DNA of 64,000 nt from Nitrospinaceae bacterium (GTDB lineage Bacteria > Nitrospinota > Nitrospinia > Nitrospinales > Nitrospinaceae). Below the pieces are notes generated by a model, which worked only from the letters and a program-made list of their open reading frames with translations, searched no databases and was not told the DNA's origin. Numbering within the stretch: the stretch's first letter is position 1; every line of letters starts with the position of its first letter. A program made the translations under genes and the position numbers. The stretch covers positions 37,429 through 101,428 of the forward strand of contig JAJDBJ010000020.1 in the NCBI GenBank assembly GCA_029261395.1. The letters run 5' to 3'. Below, in pieces: positions 8,227 to 16,876 of the stretch.

Positions 8227-9087
8227 ATGCTGGCCTTTGCCAAAGACATCACCCAAAACCAACCAAACCACCGCGATGAGGATAAAAATCCCGAATTGAA
8301 GAACTACATGAACTATCAACGGAATCTGGACCACACCCGCATCGTCTATTACTCCCTGAAACACGCCAAAAACGAACTTCAGGAAATCATTCAACAAAAA
8401 AGAAAAAGCGGTAAAAGCGCGGAAGCTTATCTTGAGCAGGCATTTCCGTTAGCACATCACTTCGCGGATGATAAAACCCTCACGTTGATGCTGAAAAAAC
8501 TGGTCGGCGGACATAATGAAACCAATCAGTGGTACCGGATGAACGACTATTACCACGCATTGGTTTTTGATTGCATGGACCGATTCATCAAATATTACAA
8601 TCAAATGGTACGCGACTCCGCGGAAGAAGCCGGTGAATTCACCTTTGCGGGTGGGGGAGAAATCGATTTTGGCGATTGGGTCTATTTATACTTTTCACAT
8701 TTAGATTTTCATATCGGCACCCCACTGGATCAATCTCAATATCCTTTCGCCAAGCGCAACAAAGTCATTGAAGAAGCGATCGAAAAGAAAACACTCAACG
8801 GGGAGACGCTCGAAGAAGCGCTGAAATCTCTCAAGGAGGAGTACAATATCGACGACATTGCCATCAAGGTACTTCTTCATAAAACCATCAACCATGACGA
8901 TCTGGAGTTATTTCACACGTCGATTAAAACTCCGATCTATGAATTGCTGACGCATCGGCAGAAGGGAAGCTGGGATGCTCTGGAAGGCGAAACCCTGATG
9001 GACCAGGCCTATAATTTCGGATCGCAATTGAAGATATGGACCTGGGGCAAGAAAAAGAAGAAAGTAAAAGTGGAAGAATCGTCCTAA
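8227..9087 (+). CDS. protein of unknown function (286 aa), acidic/helical
   Basis: I do not recognise a family. The protein starts at ATG 8227 behind a strong ggagga site. It is highly charged, mostly helical in appearance, with no signal peptide or membrane segment, and ends in a lysine run (WTWGKKKKKVKVEES). Central stretches rich in His, Asp and aromatics (NDYYHALVFDCMDRF, DWVYLYFSHLDFHIG) could hold a metal or ligand site, but that is speculation. It is divergent from the radical SAM gene and convergent with the Rieske gene, 7 bp away. Confidence 0.75.
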   Translation: MLAFAKDITQNQPNHRDEDKNPELKNYMNYQRNLDHTRIVYYSLKHAKNELQEIIQQKRKSGKSAEAYLEQAFPLAHHFADDKTLTLMLKKLVGGHNETNQWYRMNDYYHALVFDCMDRFIKYYNQMVRDSAEEAGEFTFAGGGEIDFGDWVYLYFSHLDFHIGTPLDQSQYPFAKRNKVIEEAIEKKTLNGETLEEALKSLKEEYNIDDIAIKVLLHKTINHDDLELFHTSIKTPIYELLTHRQKGSWDALEGETLMDQAYNFGSQLKIWTWGKKKKKVKVEESS

Positions 9088-9094
9088 GTTTTAC

Positions 9095-9520
9095 TTAAAG
9101 CGTTTCGTCGGGATTGATCGGTTTTTGGATGGTAGGGATTTTGAATTTTAGAGCTTCCGGTGGTTTACTCGAACCCTTACCCACCGCTTTCAGGTGCGCG
9201 TCCTTTTCCAGTACTTCGAGGCCGATCCGGATCTTCCCCTTGTGCAGGCGTACGGGGTAGATCTTCGTTTTCATGAACGGATTTTGTCGGCAGTATCCGG
9301 TTTCCAGATCGTACCGCCATTCGTGGTTGGGACAAATGATGACGCCTTCCTCGATCCGCCCTTCCCCCAAGGGTGAACCTTTGTGCAGGCACTTGTTGGC
9401 AACGGCGAAGTACTTGCCCTTGTAATTGAACAGGGCAATCTCGTCCTCTCCTGCCGATATGATTGCGGATTTGCCGGGCGGCAATTCCTCTTCATCCATG
9501 ACCTTGACAAATTTCAGCAT
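9095..9520 (-). CDS. Rieske-type [2Fe-2S] ferredoxin
   Basis: A 141-residue single-domain Rieske protein without a signal peptide, so a cytoplasmic ferredoxin of the NirD/biphenyl-dioxygenase-ferredoxin class. The ligand boxes are C44-L-H46 (CLHKGSPLGEG) and C63-P-N-H66 (CPNHEWRYD). A 40-residue tail beyond the core, ending near KPINPDE, is extra compared with minimal ferredoxins. AGAAGG precedes ATG 9520. It is 45 bp downstream of tig and may be the last gene of an ispG - tig - Rieske operon; IspG itself needs electrons, but the link is only suggestive. Confidence 0.92.
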   Translation of the reverse strand: MLKFVKVMDEEELPPGKSAIISAGEDEIALFNYKGKYFAVANKCLHKGSPLGEGRIEEGVIICPNHEWRYDLETGYCRQNPFMKTKIYPVRLHKGKIRIGLEVLEKDAHLKAVGKGSSKPPEALKFKIPTIQKPINPDETL

Positions 9521-9565
9521 AACAACCTTCTATGTATGACTCCGAGCCGTTTGGGATCGGATGGT

Positions 9566-10957
9566 TTATTTTAATTGAGCGTTTTCCCGTTCTCTTTTTT
9601 CCAGTTCTATTTCCATATCCGCTTCCGACAGATATTCATATTCGCAGTGCGAAAAAATCAGATTCAGCGCTTTCTGTCCGAGGATACGGTTGCTGGTCTG
9701 GGTCATATAATCCTGGTTGGAGAACAGTGACTGTTTGACCTCTTCCACCGATTTCTTGGTTTCCTCGGCCAGACGCTTGTACTCCACCTCCATATCTGAC
9801 TGCGCGACATGTAGCTTTTCGGCCTTGGCAATGCCTTCCAGAATAACGTATCCCTTGGCATTGAACGCCGCACGCAGGCGCCATTCCTGTTCCGCCTGTT
9901 CCGGATTGAAGCCCGAGTCTTCCAGCTTCATACCGGATTGCTGAATCTGAAACTTCATCCCCTCGATCATAAACTTCAATTCCTGTTTGATCAGCGACTC
10001 GGGTGTTTCGATGTCGTGTTCCTTCACCAGGTAATTGAAAATATCCTGTTTGATGCGGACTTCCTCGGCATACTCTTTCATGCTCTGGATGCCGGTCTTG
10101 ACTTTTCGACGGAAAGATTCGACAGACTCCTCCCCCTGCTGCTGAACGAACTCATCGGTCAATTCCGGTAGATTCAACTTTTTAATTTCCTTGATCAACA
10201 CATGAAAGGTCGCCATGTCATCGGGCTCCTGTTCGGGCGCTCCCGGAATCGGCATGCTCACCCGCCGCACTTTATTGTTCCAGTCGACTGGCAGGGTAAC
10301 CTTCACCTCAAACTCTTCGTTTGCCTTATGCCCGATCAATTGATCTTCGAAACCAGCGATCATTTTCCCCTCGCCCACAAGCACCGGATAATCTTTGGCG
10401 ACGCCGTTCTCCAGAGGCTCGCCATTGAGATGACCTTCGAAATCCATTACCAGATAATCACCCAACTGAACCTCATGACCCTCCCGGAAGATTTCAAACG
10501 TCCCGAACGGTTTCAGGTGATTTTGGACAGAGGCTTCCACCTCGGCATCGGTCACTTCGAATATCGTTTTTTTGAATTTCAGCCCCTTGTATTCCTTGAA
10601 TTTGACTTCCGGTTTGATGTCCAACACCACCGAAAAAGAGAACGGCTTGTCTCTCTTGATTTCATTGATCGCGGAATGGTCGATTTCCGGCGGCCCGGCG
10701 GGAACCATCCCGGTTTCCATGAGCGCCTTGTCGTAATACTCCTGCATCAGTCCCTGCCACAACTCAGACATGGACTCCAGAGGCACCTGCTTTTCCAGGA
10801 CATCCTGGGGGATTTTACCTGATCGAAAACCGGGCATTTTAACCTGTTTATTGATTTCCTTGTAAGCGCGGGTGACCCTTTGCGAAACCACACTCTCCGG
10901 TATTTCGATTTCCAGCTTGCGCCGGACCCCTTCCAGTTCTTCTACTTTAAATTCCAT
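9566..10957 (-). CDS. tig: trigger factor (ribosome-associated chaperone/PPIase)
   Basis: Trigger factor binds the large ribosomal subunit at the exit tunnel and shields nascent chains. The 463 residues show the ribosome-docking signature MPGFRSGKIP near residue 45, an FKBP-type PPIase domain around 160-250 with DYLVMDFEGHLNGEPLENG, and a long helical C-terminal chaperone domain. It is about 30 residues longer than the E. coli protein, with a charged C-terminus. Unlike the common tig-clpP-clpX arrangement, it lies 23 bp downstream of ispG and upstream of a Rieske gene. Confidence 0.95.
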   Translation of the reverse strand: MEFKVEELEGVRRKLEIEIPESVVSQRVTRAYKEINKQVKMPGFRSGKIPQDVLEKQVPLESMSELWQGLMQEYYDKALMETGMVPAGPPEIDHSAINEIKRDKPFSFSVVLDIKPEVKFKEYKGLKFKKTIFEVTDAEVEASVQNHLKPFGTFEIFREGHEVQLGDYLVMDFEGHLNGEPLENGVAKDYPVLVGEGKMIAGFEDQLIGHKANEEFEVKVTLPVDWNNKVRRVSMPIPGAPEQEPDDMATFHVLIKEIKKLNLPELTDEFVQQQGEESVESFRRKVKTGIQSMKEYAEEVRIKQDIFNYLVKEHDIETPESLIKQELKFMIEGMKFQIQQSGMKLEDSGFNPEQAEQEWRLRAAFNAKGYVILEGIAKAEKLHVAQSDMEVEYKRLAEETKKSVEEVKQSLFSNQDYMTQTSNRILGQKALNLIFSHCEYEYLSEADMEIELEKRERENAQLK

Positions 10958-10980
10958 TGATCGTCTCTTAATAGAATAAA

Positions 10981-12141
10981 TTAATCAGGAACCACCTGCG
11001 CGCCATACTTCTGTTCGATCAGCTGGTCGAGTTCTTCTCTGAGCTTCCCCAGAATTTCATCGTAGCTGAACGCTCCGACTTCCTCCGTACCTTTTTTCAG
11101 GTTGACGTGAGCCGGACCGCACCAGAGACCGAGATCGGCGTCGTCGGTTTCACCGGGGCCGTTCACCCGACACCCCATGACCGCGATGGTGATCTTATAT
11201 TTCTCGGCGTATTCGGTCATTCTACGCACATCCTGCGCTAAATCCACAAATTTTCCATTCTCGACACGGGAACAGCTGGGACAGGCGATAATGTTCAGAC
11301 CTTCCAAAAAATTCTTCGGAACGGACCTGAACCTCCCTGCCTCAATATCCTGGAGTATAGAGCGCCCTACGGCAATCTCCTCGCCCTTGTCATCGTCGGG
11401 AACAGTGAGGGATACCCGGATGGTATCGCCAATTCCCGCCGGAATCAATTGCTCAAACGCGATTCGGGTTTTGATGACTCCCTCCGGCGGCATCCCCGCT
11501 TCGGTAACTCCCAGGTGCAAGGGGACATCCGGCCGTTCCGCTGAGAAACGCTTGTTGGCCTCGATCACTTCCTTATAATCCGAATCTTTGAGAGAAACGC
11601 AATAATTCTCGAACCCCAGATCATCCAATAATGCGCAATGATCCACCGCGCACCGAACCATGGCTTCGATAGAATCGTCTGGATACCGGGCCTTGTAATC
11701 GGGATCCACGGAGCCGCAATTGACCCCGATGCGGATGGCGCAATCGTTCTCCTGAGCGGCTTTTACGATAAATTCGACCTTTTCCGGAATACTCAGATGC
11801 TTGTCGAGATGATATAAATGGCCGGGATTGTACCGGATTTTATCCACATAAGGAGCCACCAGCGGCGCCAGCCGGTAATTTTCCTGCAGGTCCACCGAAA
11901 ATACCGCTTTGGAAGCCTGCCGAAGGGTTTTCAGCGCTTCGACGTCTTCCTTGCTGTCAACGGCGATGCGAATGACATCGGCGCCAGCCTTTTCAAGAAT
12001 CTGGATTTGCCGGGCGGTGGCGTCGATATCCACAGTCCGGGTAGCGGTCATGCTCTGTACGGCTATCGGAGAATCGCCTCCAATCGTCAGGGAGCCGACA
12101 CGGATTTTTCGGGTTTTACGAGGTTGGATTTGCGAATTCAC
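10981..12141 (-). CDS. ispG: 4-hydroxy-3-methylbut-2-enyl diphosphate synthase
   Basis: IspG (GcpE) reduces MEcPP to HMBPP in the MEP isoprenoid pathway with a 4Fe-4S cluster. GTG 12141 is chosen because it gives [16 protein letters not shown], matching the usual N-terminus of the family, with AGAAAGA upstream; the frame is open further to 12252 but that extension looks non-coding. The protein is then 386 residues. Signatures are PIAVQSMT, the TIM-barrel core, and the C-terminal cluster cysteines in IACPSCSR and [16 protein letters not shown]. It heads a leftward group with tig and the Rieske ferredoxin. Confidence 0.96.
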   Translation of the reverse strand: MNSQIQPRKTRKIRVGSLTIGGDSPIAVQSMTATRTVDIDATARQIQILEKAGADVIRIAVDSKEDVEALKTLRQASKAVFSVDLQENYRLAPLVAPYVDKIRYNPGHLYHLDKHLSIPEKVEFIVKAAQENDCAIRIGVNCGSVDPDYKARYPDDSIEAMVRCAVDHCALLDDLGFENYCVSLKDSDYKEVIEANKRFSAERPDVPLHLGVTEAGMPPEGVIKTRIAFEQLIPAGIGDTIRVSLTVPDDDKGEEIAVGRSILQDIEAGRFRSVPKNFLEGLNIIACPSCSRVENGKFVDLAQDVRRMTEYAEKYKITIAVMGCRVNGPGETDDADLGLWCGPAHVNLKKGTEEVGAFSYDEILGKLREELDQLIEQKYGAQVVPD

Positions 12142-12408
12142 AGCGCGGATTCTTTCTATAAAGGGTTGGTGGGAATGGATAAGTAATATCAAAAGGTTAT
12201 CAGAAACAAGCCCGGTTCTCAATCGAATCCTTGAGTTTCCAAAGTCCGTCAACCCATTCTACCGCAAGTTGCTTCCTTGGAATCATCAAGATTTTGATTT
12301 ATAGTCTTAAACTAGCAAATACGCATTATTGCTCAGACAGCATCTGCATAGCATTCAATCGGGTTCCAGTCGGAACCGGGACAGTAAAACCATCTAAAAG
12401 GCATTTTC

Positions 12409-14292
12409 ATGAAAAAACACTTTTTCTTACCGGTCCTCCTGCTAGGATTCGTTCTACTGTATCCTCCTTTCGCCTTTGGGGGAAAAACCTCGCACGGGCT
12501 GTCGTTGTACGGTCCGCAGGATCTCAAATACAAACCCGGTGAACCTTACCGCTACGGCAATCCCAAGGCACCTAAAGGAGGGCATCTGGTGCTGAATGTT
12601 TTGGGAACATTTACCAAGCTCAATCCCTCTTCTTTAAAGGGAGTGGCAGGCGCCCTGGTCAATCAGCTGGTTTTTCAAACGCCTATGGACAGTTCCGCGG
12701 ATGATGACGAGCCTTTTTCCCAGTACGGCAACCTGGTGGAAAAAGTAGAGCTTGCGGATGACCGTTTGACCATGATTTATCACATCCATAAAAACGCAAA
12801 GTTTTCCGATGGACATGCGGTAACGGCGGACGATTTTGTGTTTTCTTTCAACCTTCTCAAGGACCCCGAATATCACCCGATTTACAAACAATATTTCGTT
12901 GATATTAAAAACGCTGAAAAGCTCGATACCCACCGCGTCAAATACACCTTTGCTTATTACAATCAGGAGCTGCCCCTCATCACCGGTCAAATGCTGATTT
13001 TCCCCAAACACATTTACGGTGAGAAAGGAAAAAACTTCGGATCGGATTTTGATGCCAAGGCCGTGGGCAGTGGTCCTTACATAATAAAAAAATACGAGTT
13101 CGGAAAATACATCACCTACAAACGCAATCCCAAATGGTGGGGCAAAAAACTGGCCATCAACAAGGGTCGCTACAATTTTGATGAAATCACCGTCAAGGTG
13201 TATTTGGATCCGGTCGCGATGCGCGAAGCATTCAAGGGTGGCGAATACGATATGGATTTAGTGAGCAGTTCGCGCGACTGGGCGTTGGACTACAAAGGTG
13301 ATTTTGTCAAAAAAGGTTATTACCTACGGAAAGAAATTCCACACACTCGCGTATCGGGTATGCAGGGATTTGCCATGAATACGAGAAAACCCGTATTTAA
13401 ATCACGCAAAGTGCGGGCCGCTATCGCCATGGTCATGGATTTCGACTGGAGCAACCGGAATCTTTTCTACAACCAGTATACGCGCAGTGATTGCTATTTC
13501 GACAACAACCCAGAATTGAAACCTCAAGGACTGCCTCAAGGAGAGGTCAGAGCGATGTTGCTGAATCTCAGGAAAAAACACGGCAAGGAGTTTGTTCCCA
13601 AGACTGTGTTCACTAAACCGGTCGGTGCACCGGGACAGGGGATCCCCATTGAGAAAAATATCGCACTGGCAAATAAATTATTGAATTCAGACGGCTGGGT
13701 ACGCGGCCCCGACGGTTTTCGCAGGAAAAACAATCAGACTCTGCAAATTGAATTTCTTTATTTCAATCAACTCTGGGAACGCATTATCGAACCCTATAAA
13801 AATAATTTACAAAAAATTGGAGTTAAGTTGAAATTCAAGCGCGTCCAGGCCGCTCAATATGAGGAACGGTTGCGTGAGTTTAAGTATGACATGGTTCTTA
13901 CCAGCTTCTTCGCGGGCCGCTCGCCTGGGAACGAGCAACGCAATATGTGGACCAGCCAAGCGGCAAAGGTGCCCGGTTCCCAAAACTATATGGGCATCCG
14001 AAATCCGGCGATCGACGAACTGGTGGATACGCTCGTCAAAGCCAAAACACGCCGGGAACTGGTCAATGCCGTTCAAGCCCTGGACCGCATTTTAACTCAT
14101 CAATTTTATATCGTTCCTCACTGGTTTATCAGTTACGACCGCATGGTGCACTGGAATAAATTTTCACATCCCGAAATTCTCCCTTCGGCGTCGTCCCGTT
14201 ATAATCATTTCCTGGAGTGGTGGTGGTGGGATGAAGCAAAAGTCCAAAAATTAAGAATTGCCCGGGAGGCTAACCTGCCAGTGAATGAGTAA
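12409..14292 (+). CDS. yejA: peptide ABC transporter substrate-binding protein, YejA-like
   Basis: A 627-residue family-5 extracellular solute-binding protein. The signal peptide spans about residues 1-24 (MKKHFFLPVLLLGFVLLYPP, cleaved near FAFG). The YejA-like N-terminus GLSLYGPQDLKYKPGEPY and AVTADDFVFSFNLLKDP place it in the oligopeptide/microcin C-type group. It binds peptides in the periplasm and hands them to YejBEF, encoded directly downstream. A 128-bp gap with a hairpin separates it from yejB, fitting higher expression of the binding protein. Confidence 0.92.
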   Translation: MKKHFFLPVLLLGFVLLYPPFAFGGKTSHGLSLYGPQDLKYKPGEPYRYGNPKAPKGGHLVLNVLGTFTKLNPSSLKGVAGALVNQLVFQTPMDSSADDDEPFSQYGNLVEKVELADDRLTMIYHIHKNAKFSDGHAVTADDFVFSFNLLKDPEYHPIYKQYFVDIKNAEKLDTHRVKYTFAYYNQELPLITGQMLIFPKHIYGEKGKNFGSDFDAKAVGSGPYIIKKYEFGKYITYKRNPKWWGKKLAINKGRYNFDEITVKVYLDPVAMREAFKGGEYDMDLVSSSRDWALDYKGDFVKKGYYLRKEIPHTRVSGMQGFAMNTRKPVFKSRKVRAAIAMVMDFDWSNRNLFYNQYTRSDCYFDNNPELKPQGLPQGEVRAMLLNLRKKHGKEFVPKTVFTKPVGAPGQGIPIEKNIALANKLLNSDGWVRGPDGFRRKNNQTLQIEFLYFNQLWERIIEPYKNNLQKIGVKLKFKRVQAAQYEERLREFKYDMVLTSFFAGRSPGNEQRNMWTSQAAKVPGSQNYMGIRNPAIDELVDTLVKAKTRRELVNAVQALDRILTHQFYIVPHWFISYDRMVHWNKFSHPEILPSASSRYNHFLEWWWWDEAKVQKLRIAREANLPVNE

Positions 14293-14305
14293 ACCGGTCG
14301 CTTTC

Positions 14306-14328
14306 CAATTCTTTATTAACGAGAATTG
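14306..14328 (+). terminator. 7-bp hairpin between yejA and yejB
   Basis: Arms caattct (14306-14312) and agaattg (14322-14328) are perfect complements with a 9-base loop. No T-run follows, so it is more likely an RNA-stabilising or attenuating stem that sets the ratio of binding protein to permease than a full terminator. Confidence 0.35.
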
Positions 14329-14420
14329 TTGAAAGATTGATAAAATTGTCGGCTAGGGAGACTTAACTAAATGATGCTCCAAAAACTTACCTGACCCTAT
14401 GATCCGGCACCGATAGTCTT

Positions 14421-15563
14421 ATGACCACCTATATCATCCGCAGACTGATGTTGATGTTCCCCACTCTGATCGGTATTTTAACGATCACCTTTTTGATTAT
14501 CCAATTCGTTCCTGGTGGACCGATTGATCAAATGAGGTCCCTCCTGCGCGGACACGCAGGTGAATTGGGCGAGGCGGGAGGCGGTGGTCAACTGGGAGCC
14601 ATGGGCCTAAAAGCCCAGGAGATGGATCCCAAATTTCTCGAAGAACTTAAAAAAACCTACCATCTCGACCGGCCCCTCTGGGAGCGGTATCTCCGCACCT
14701 TCATCTGGTACTCGCCGAAGGACATGAATCAACCGTTCACCGAACGGTTTTTCAACCGCGACAATTGGGATGGGTTTCTGATGTTCAAATTCGGAAATTC
14801 CTTCTATCGCAACAAGTCCGTACTGGAACTAATCAAAGAAAAACTGCCCGTCTCAGCCTCTCTTGGCATTATCAGTTTTTTTATGACCTATATCATCTGC
14901 GTCACCCTGGGTATCGCCAAGGCGGTGAGAAGTGGCTCTCGCTTCGACACAATATCCAGCGTTATAGTTCTGATCGGTTACAGCACGCCTGGTTTTGTCC
15001 TGGGACTCTTGCTGATCGTATTTTTCGGGCCGGGCGACCGGGCGATCGCCCACATGATTCCCATCGCCGGGCTCACCTCGGTAGGCACTCCCGGTTATGA
15101 GGAGTGGACCTTCTGGCAGAAATTTATCGATTACCTGCATCACCTGGCGGCACCGTTGATTTGTTACGTCATCGGCGGTTTTGCCACGCTCACCATGCTG
15201 ACCAAGAACGCGATCATTGAAGAAATGCACAAACAATATGTACTCACTGCCCGTTCCAAGGGACTTACGGAAAACTTTATCCTCTACAAGCATATCCTGA
15301 AAAATGCACTGATTCCCCTGATTACCGGTTTTCCCATCGCCTTCCTGACCATGTTTTTTTCCGGTTCATTATTGATCGAGCAGATCTTCACGCTGGACGG
15401 CCTCGGTCTGCTGTCGTATCAAGCTGTGATCCAGAGGGACTACCCCATCGTCCTGGGCAGTCTGTTTATTTTCACCTTACTGTATTTGGTCGGGCAATTG
15501 TTGACCGATATTTCCTACGTCCTCATCGACCGCCGGATTTCATTCGAGGAGTCGCAAGGCTAG
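14421..15563 (+). CDS. yejB: peptide ABC transporter permease, YejB-like
   Basis: A 380-residue inner-membrane permease of the BPD_transp_1 family. The N-terminal MTTYIIRRLMLMFPTLIGI is the usual DppB/YejB first helix, and the EAA loop LTARSKGLTENFILYKHILK contacts the ATPase. About six membrane helices are visible. A Gly-rich stretch GELGEAGGGGQLGAMG after the first helix is a flexible periplasmic insert. Its stop TAG overlaps the GTG start of yejE by one base, showing translational coupling. Confidence 0.93.
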   Translation: MTTYIIRRLMLMFPTLIGILTITFLIIQFVPGGPIDQMRSLLRGHAGELGEAGGGGQLGAMGLKAQEMDPKFLEELKKTYHLDRPLWERYLRTFIWYSPKDMNQPFTERFFNRDNWDGFLMFKFGNSFYRNKSVLELIKEKLPVSASLGIISFFMTYIICVTLGIAKAVRSGSRFDTISSVIVLIGYSTPGFVLGLLLIVFFGPGDRAIAHMIPIAGLTSVGTPGYEEWTFWQKFIDYLHHLAAPLICYVIGGFATLTMLTKNAIIEEMHKQYVLTARSKGLTENFILYKHILKNALIPLITGFPIAFLTMFFSGSLLIEQIFTLDGLGLLSYQAVIQRDYPIVLGSLFIFTLLYLVGQLLTDISYVLIDRRISFEESQG

Positions 15564-16876
15564 TGGCCATCAAAATAAATAGAGACCTGCAGGTCAAACT
15601 TCAACGATTCAATCGCGACAAACGGGCGCGCTACAGCCTGCTCGCCCTGATGGCGCTTTTTTTCCTGACCCTGCCCGCCGAATTTCTGTGCAACGTCCGT
15701 CCCATCCTCCTGGTCGTCGACAGCAAACCCTACTTTCCCATACTCTTCTCCTATAGCGAACAGGACTTCGGCGGCCCACTATCCTCTGAACCCGATTACA
15801 AATCAGAACGATTTCTAAGGATTCTCAAAGGCGAATCGCCCGATCTCACAACAGACACCAATTCGAACGGATTTGAGGCAAATACCAATACCGGTCTTAT
15901 CCTGAGTCTGGAGGACTTTGAAGAAGGGGAAGAAGATCTTTCGTCTGTTCCCATGGAATTGAGTTTGAACGATTTTGAAGAAGACGATGCCATCACTCCA
16001 ACCCCTCAAACTAAAAATAAAATCGTTCCTGAAGCAACCGTTGCCGTTACCTCCCCTCGTGACTATTGGATAATCTGGCCACCAGTACGCTATGACTACC
16101 AATACATTCCGAGTTACAGCGAAACCGGTCGTATCGCCCTGGCCGCTCCATATAAAACTTTATCCGCCGACCGAAGCAGAACCATCCCCTCGGCCTGGCA
16201 GGATGGTCATTACCTGGGCACCGACGATCGGGGCCGGGATGTGCTGGCGCGCCTGGTTTATGGCTTCCGCATTTCCATGATTTTTGGCTTGTCGCTGGCG
16301 GTAACGGGAACTCTTCTTGGATGCCTTCTGGGCGGCATTCAGGGATTTTTCGGCGGCTGGATAGATTTGATCGGGCAACGTCTTACGGAGATATGGGGCT
16401 CCATCCCTCGCCTTTATATTCTCATTATTTTGAGCGCCATGCTGGCACCCTCGGCCTTACTCCTGTTTGTAATTCTGAACCTGACCGCGTGGATGGGCAT
16501 GGCCGCCTACATCCGAGCTGAGTTTTTAAAAGGACGCAATCTTGAATATGTCAAAGCCGCCAAGGCGCTGGGGGTTTCCAACTTCAGCATCATGAGAAAA
16601 CATATTCTGCCAAATTCGCTGACACCGGTCATCACCTTCTTTCCGTTTGAAGTGACGGCAGGCATTCTGGCACTGGTGAGTCTCGATTTCCTGAACCTCG
16701 GTGTACCCAGTCCTGCGCCGAGCATCGGTGAACTGCTGTCACAGGGTAAAACCAATCTGCAGGCCATCTGGATACTGATCCCGACCTTTGTCGTGTTAAC
16801 CGGGGCTCTCACTCTGCTGACCTTCGTCGGCGACGGCATTCGCAACGCCTTTGATCCCAGAAAGGCGGCCAACTGA
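15563..16876 (+). CDS. yejE: peptide ABC transporter permease, YejE-like, with acidic insert
   Basis: A 437-residue permease, second membrane subunit of the Yej transporter. Start is GTG sharing one base with the yejB stop. One helix lies near residues 25-42 and five more after residue 230; HYLGTDDRGRDVLARL (217-232) and the EAA loop YVKAAKALGVSNFSIMRKH are typical. YejE is usually about 340 residues; the extra length is a periplasmic insert near 90-165 with two similar acidic units, LSLEDFEEGEE and LSLNDFEEDD. The insert is predicted disordered and may contact YejA or its cargo, which is inference. Confidence 0.92.
   Translation: MAIKINRDLQVKLQRFNRDKRARYSLLALMALFFLTLPAEFLCNVRPILLVVDSKPYFPILFSYSEQDFGGPLSSEPDYKSERFLRILKGESPDLTTDTNSNGFEANTNTGLILSLEDFEEGEEDLSSVPMELSLNDFEEDDAITPTPQTKNKIVPEATVAVTSPRDYWIIWPPVRYDYQYIPSYSETGRIALAAPYKTLSADRSRTIPSAWQDGHYLGTDDRGRDVLARLVYGFRISMIFGLSLAVTGTLLGCLLGGIQGFFGGWIDLIGQRLTEIWGSIPRLYILIILSAMLAPSALLLFVILNLTAWMGMAAYIRAEFLKGRNLEYVKAAKALGVSNFSIMRKHILPNSLTPVITFFPFEVTAGILALVSLDFLNLGVPSPAPSIGELLSQGKTNLQAIWILIPTFVVLTGALTLLTFVGDGIRNAFDPRKAAN

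Noticed and set aside
12142..12252. N-terminal extension of ispG
   Set aside because: IspG families start near the GTG at 12141; the extra 37 codons show no similarity and lack an RBS.
12362..12377. ggttcc/ggaacc inverted repeat upstream of yejA
   Set aside because: Only 6 bp per arm with no other support; can occur by chance.
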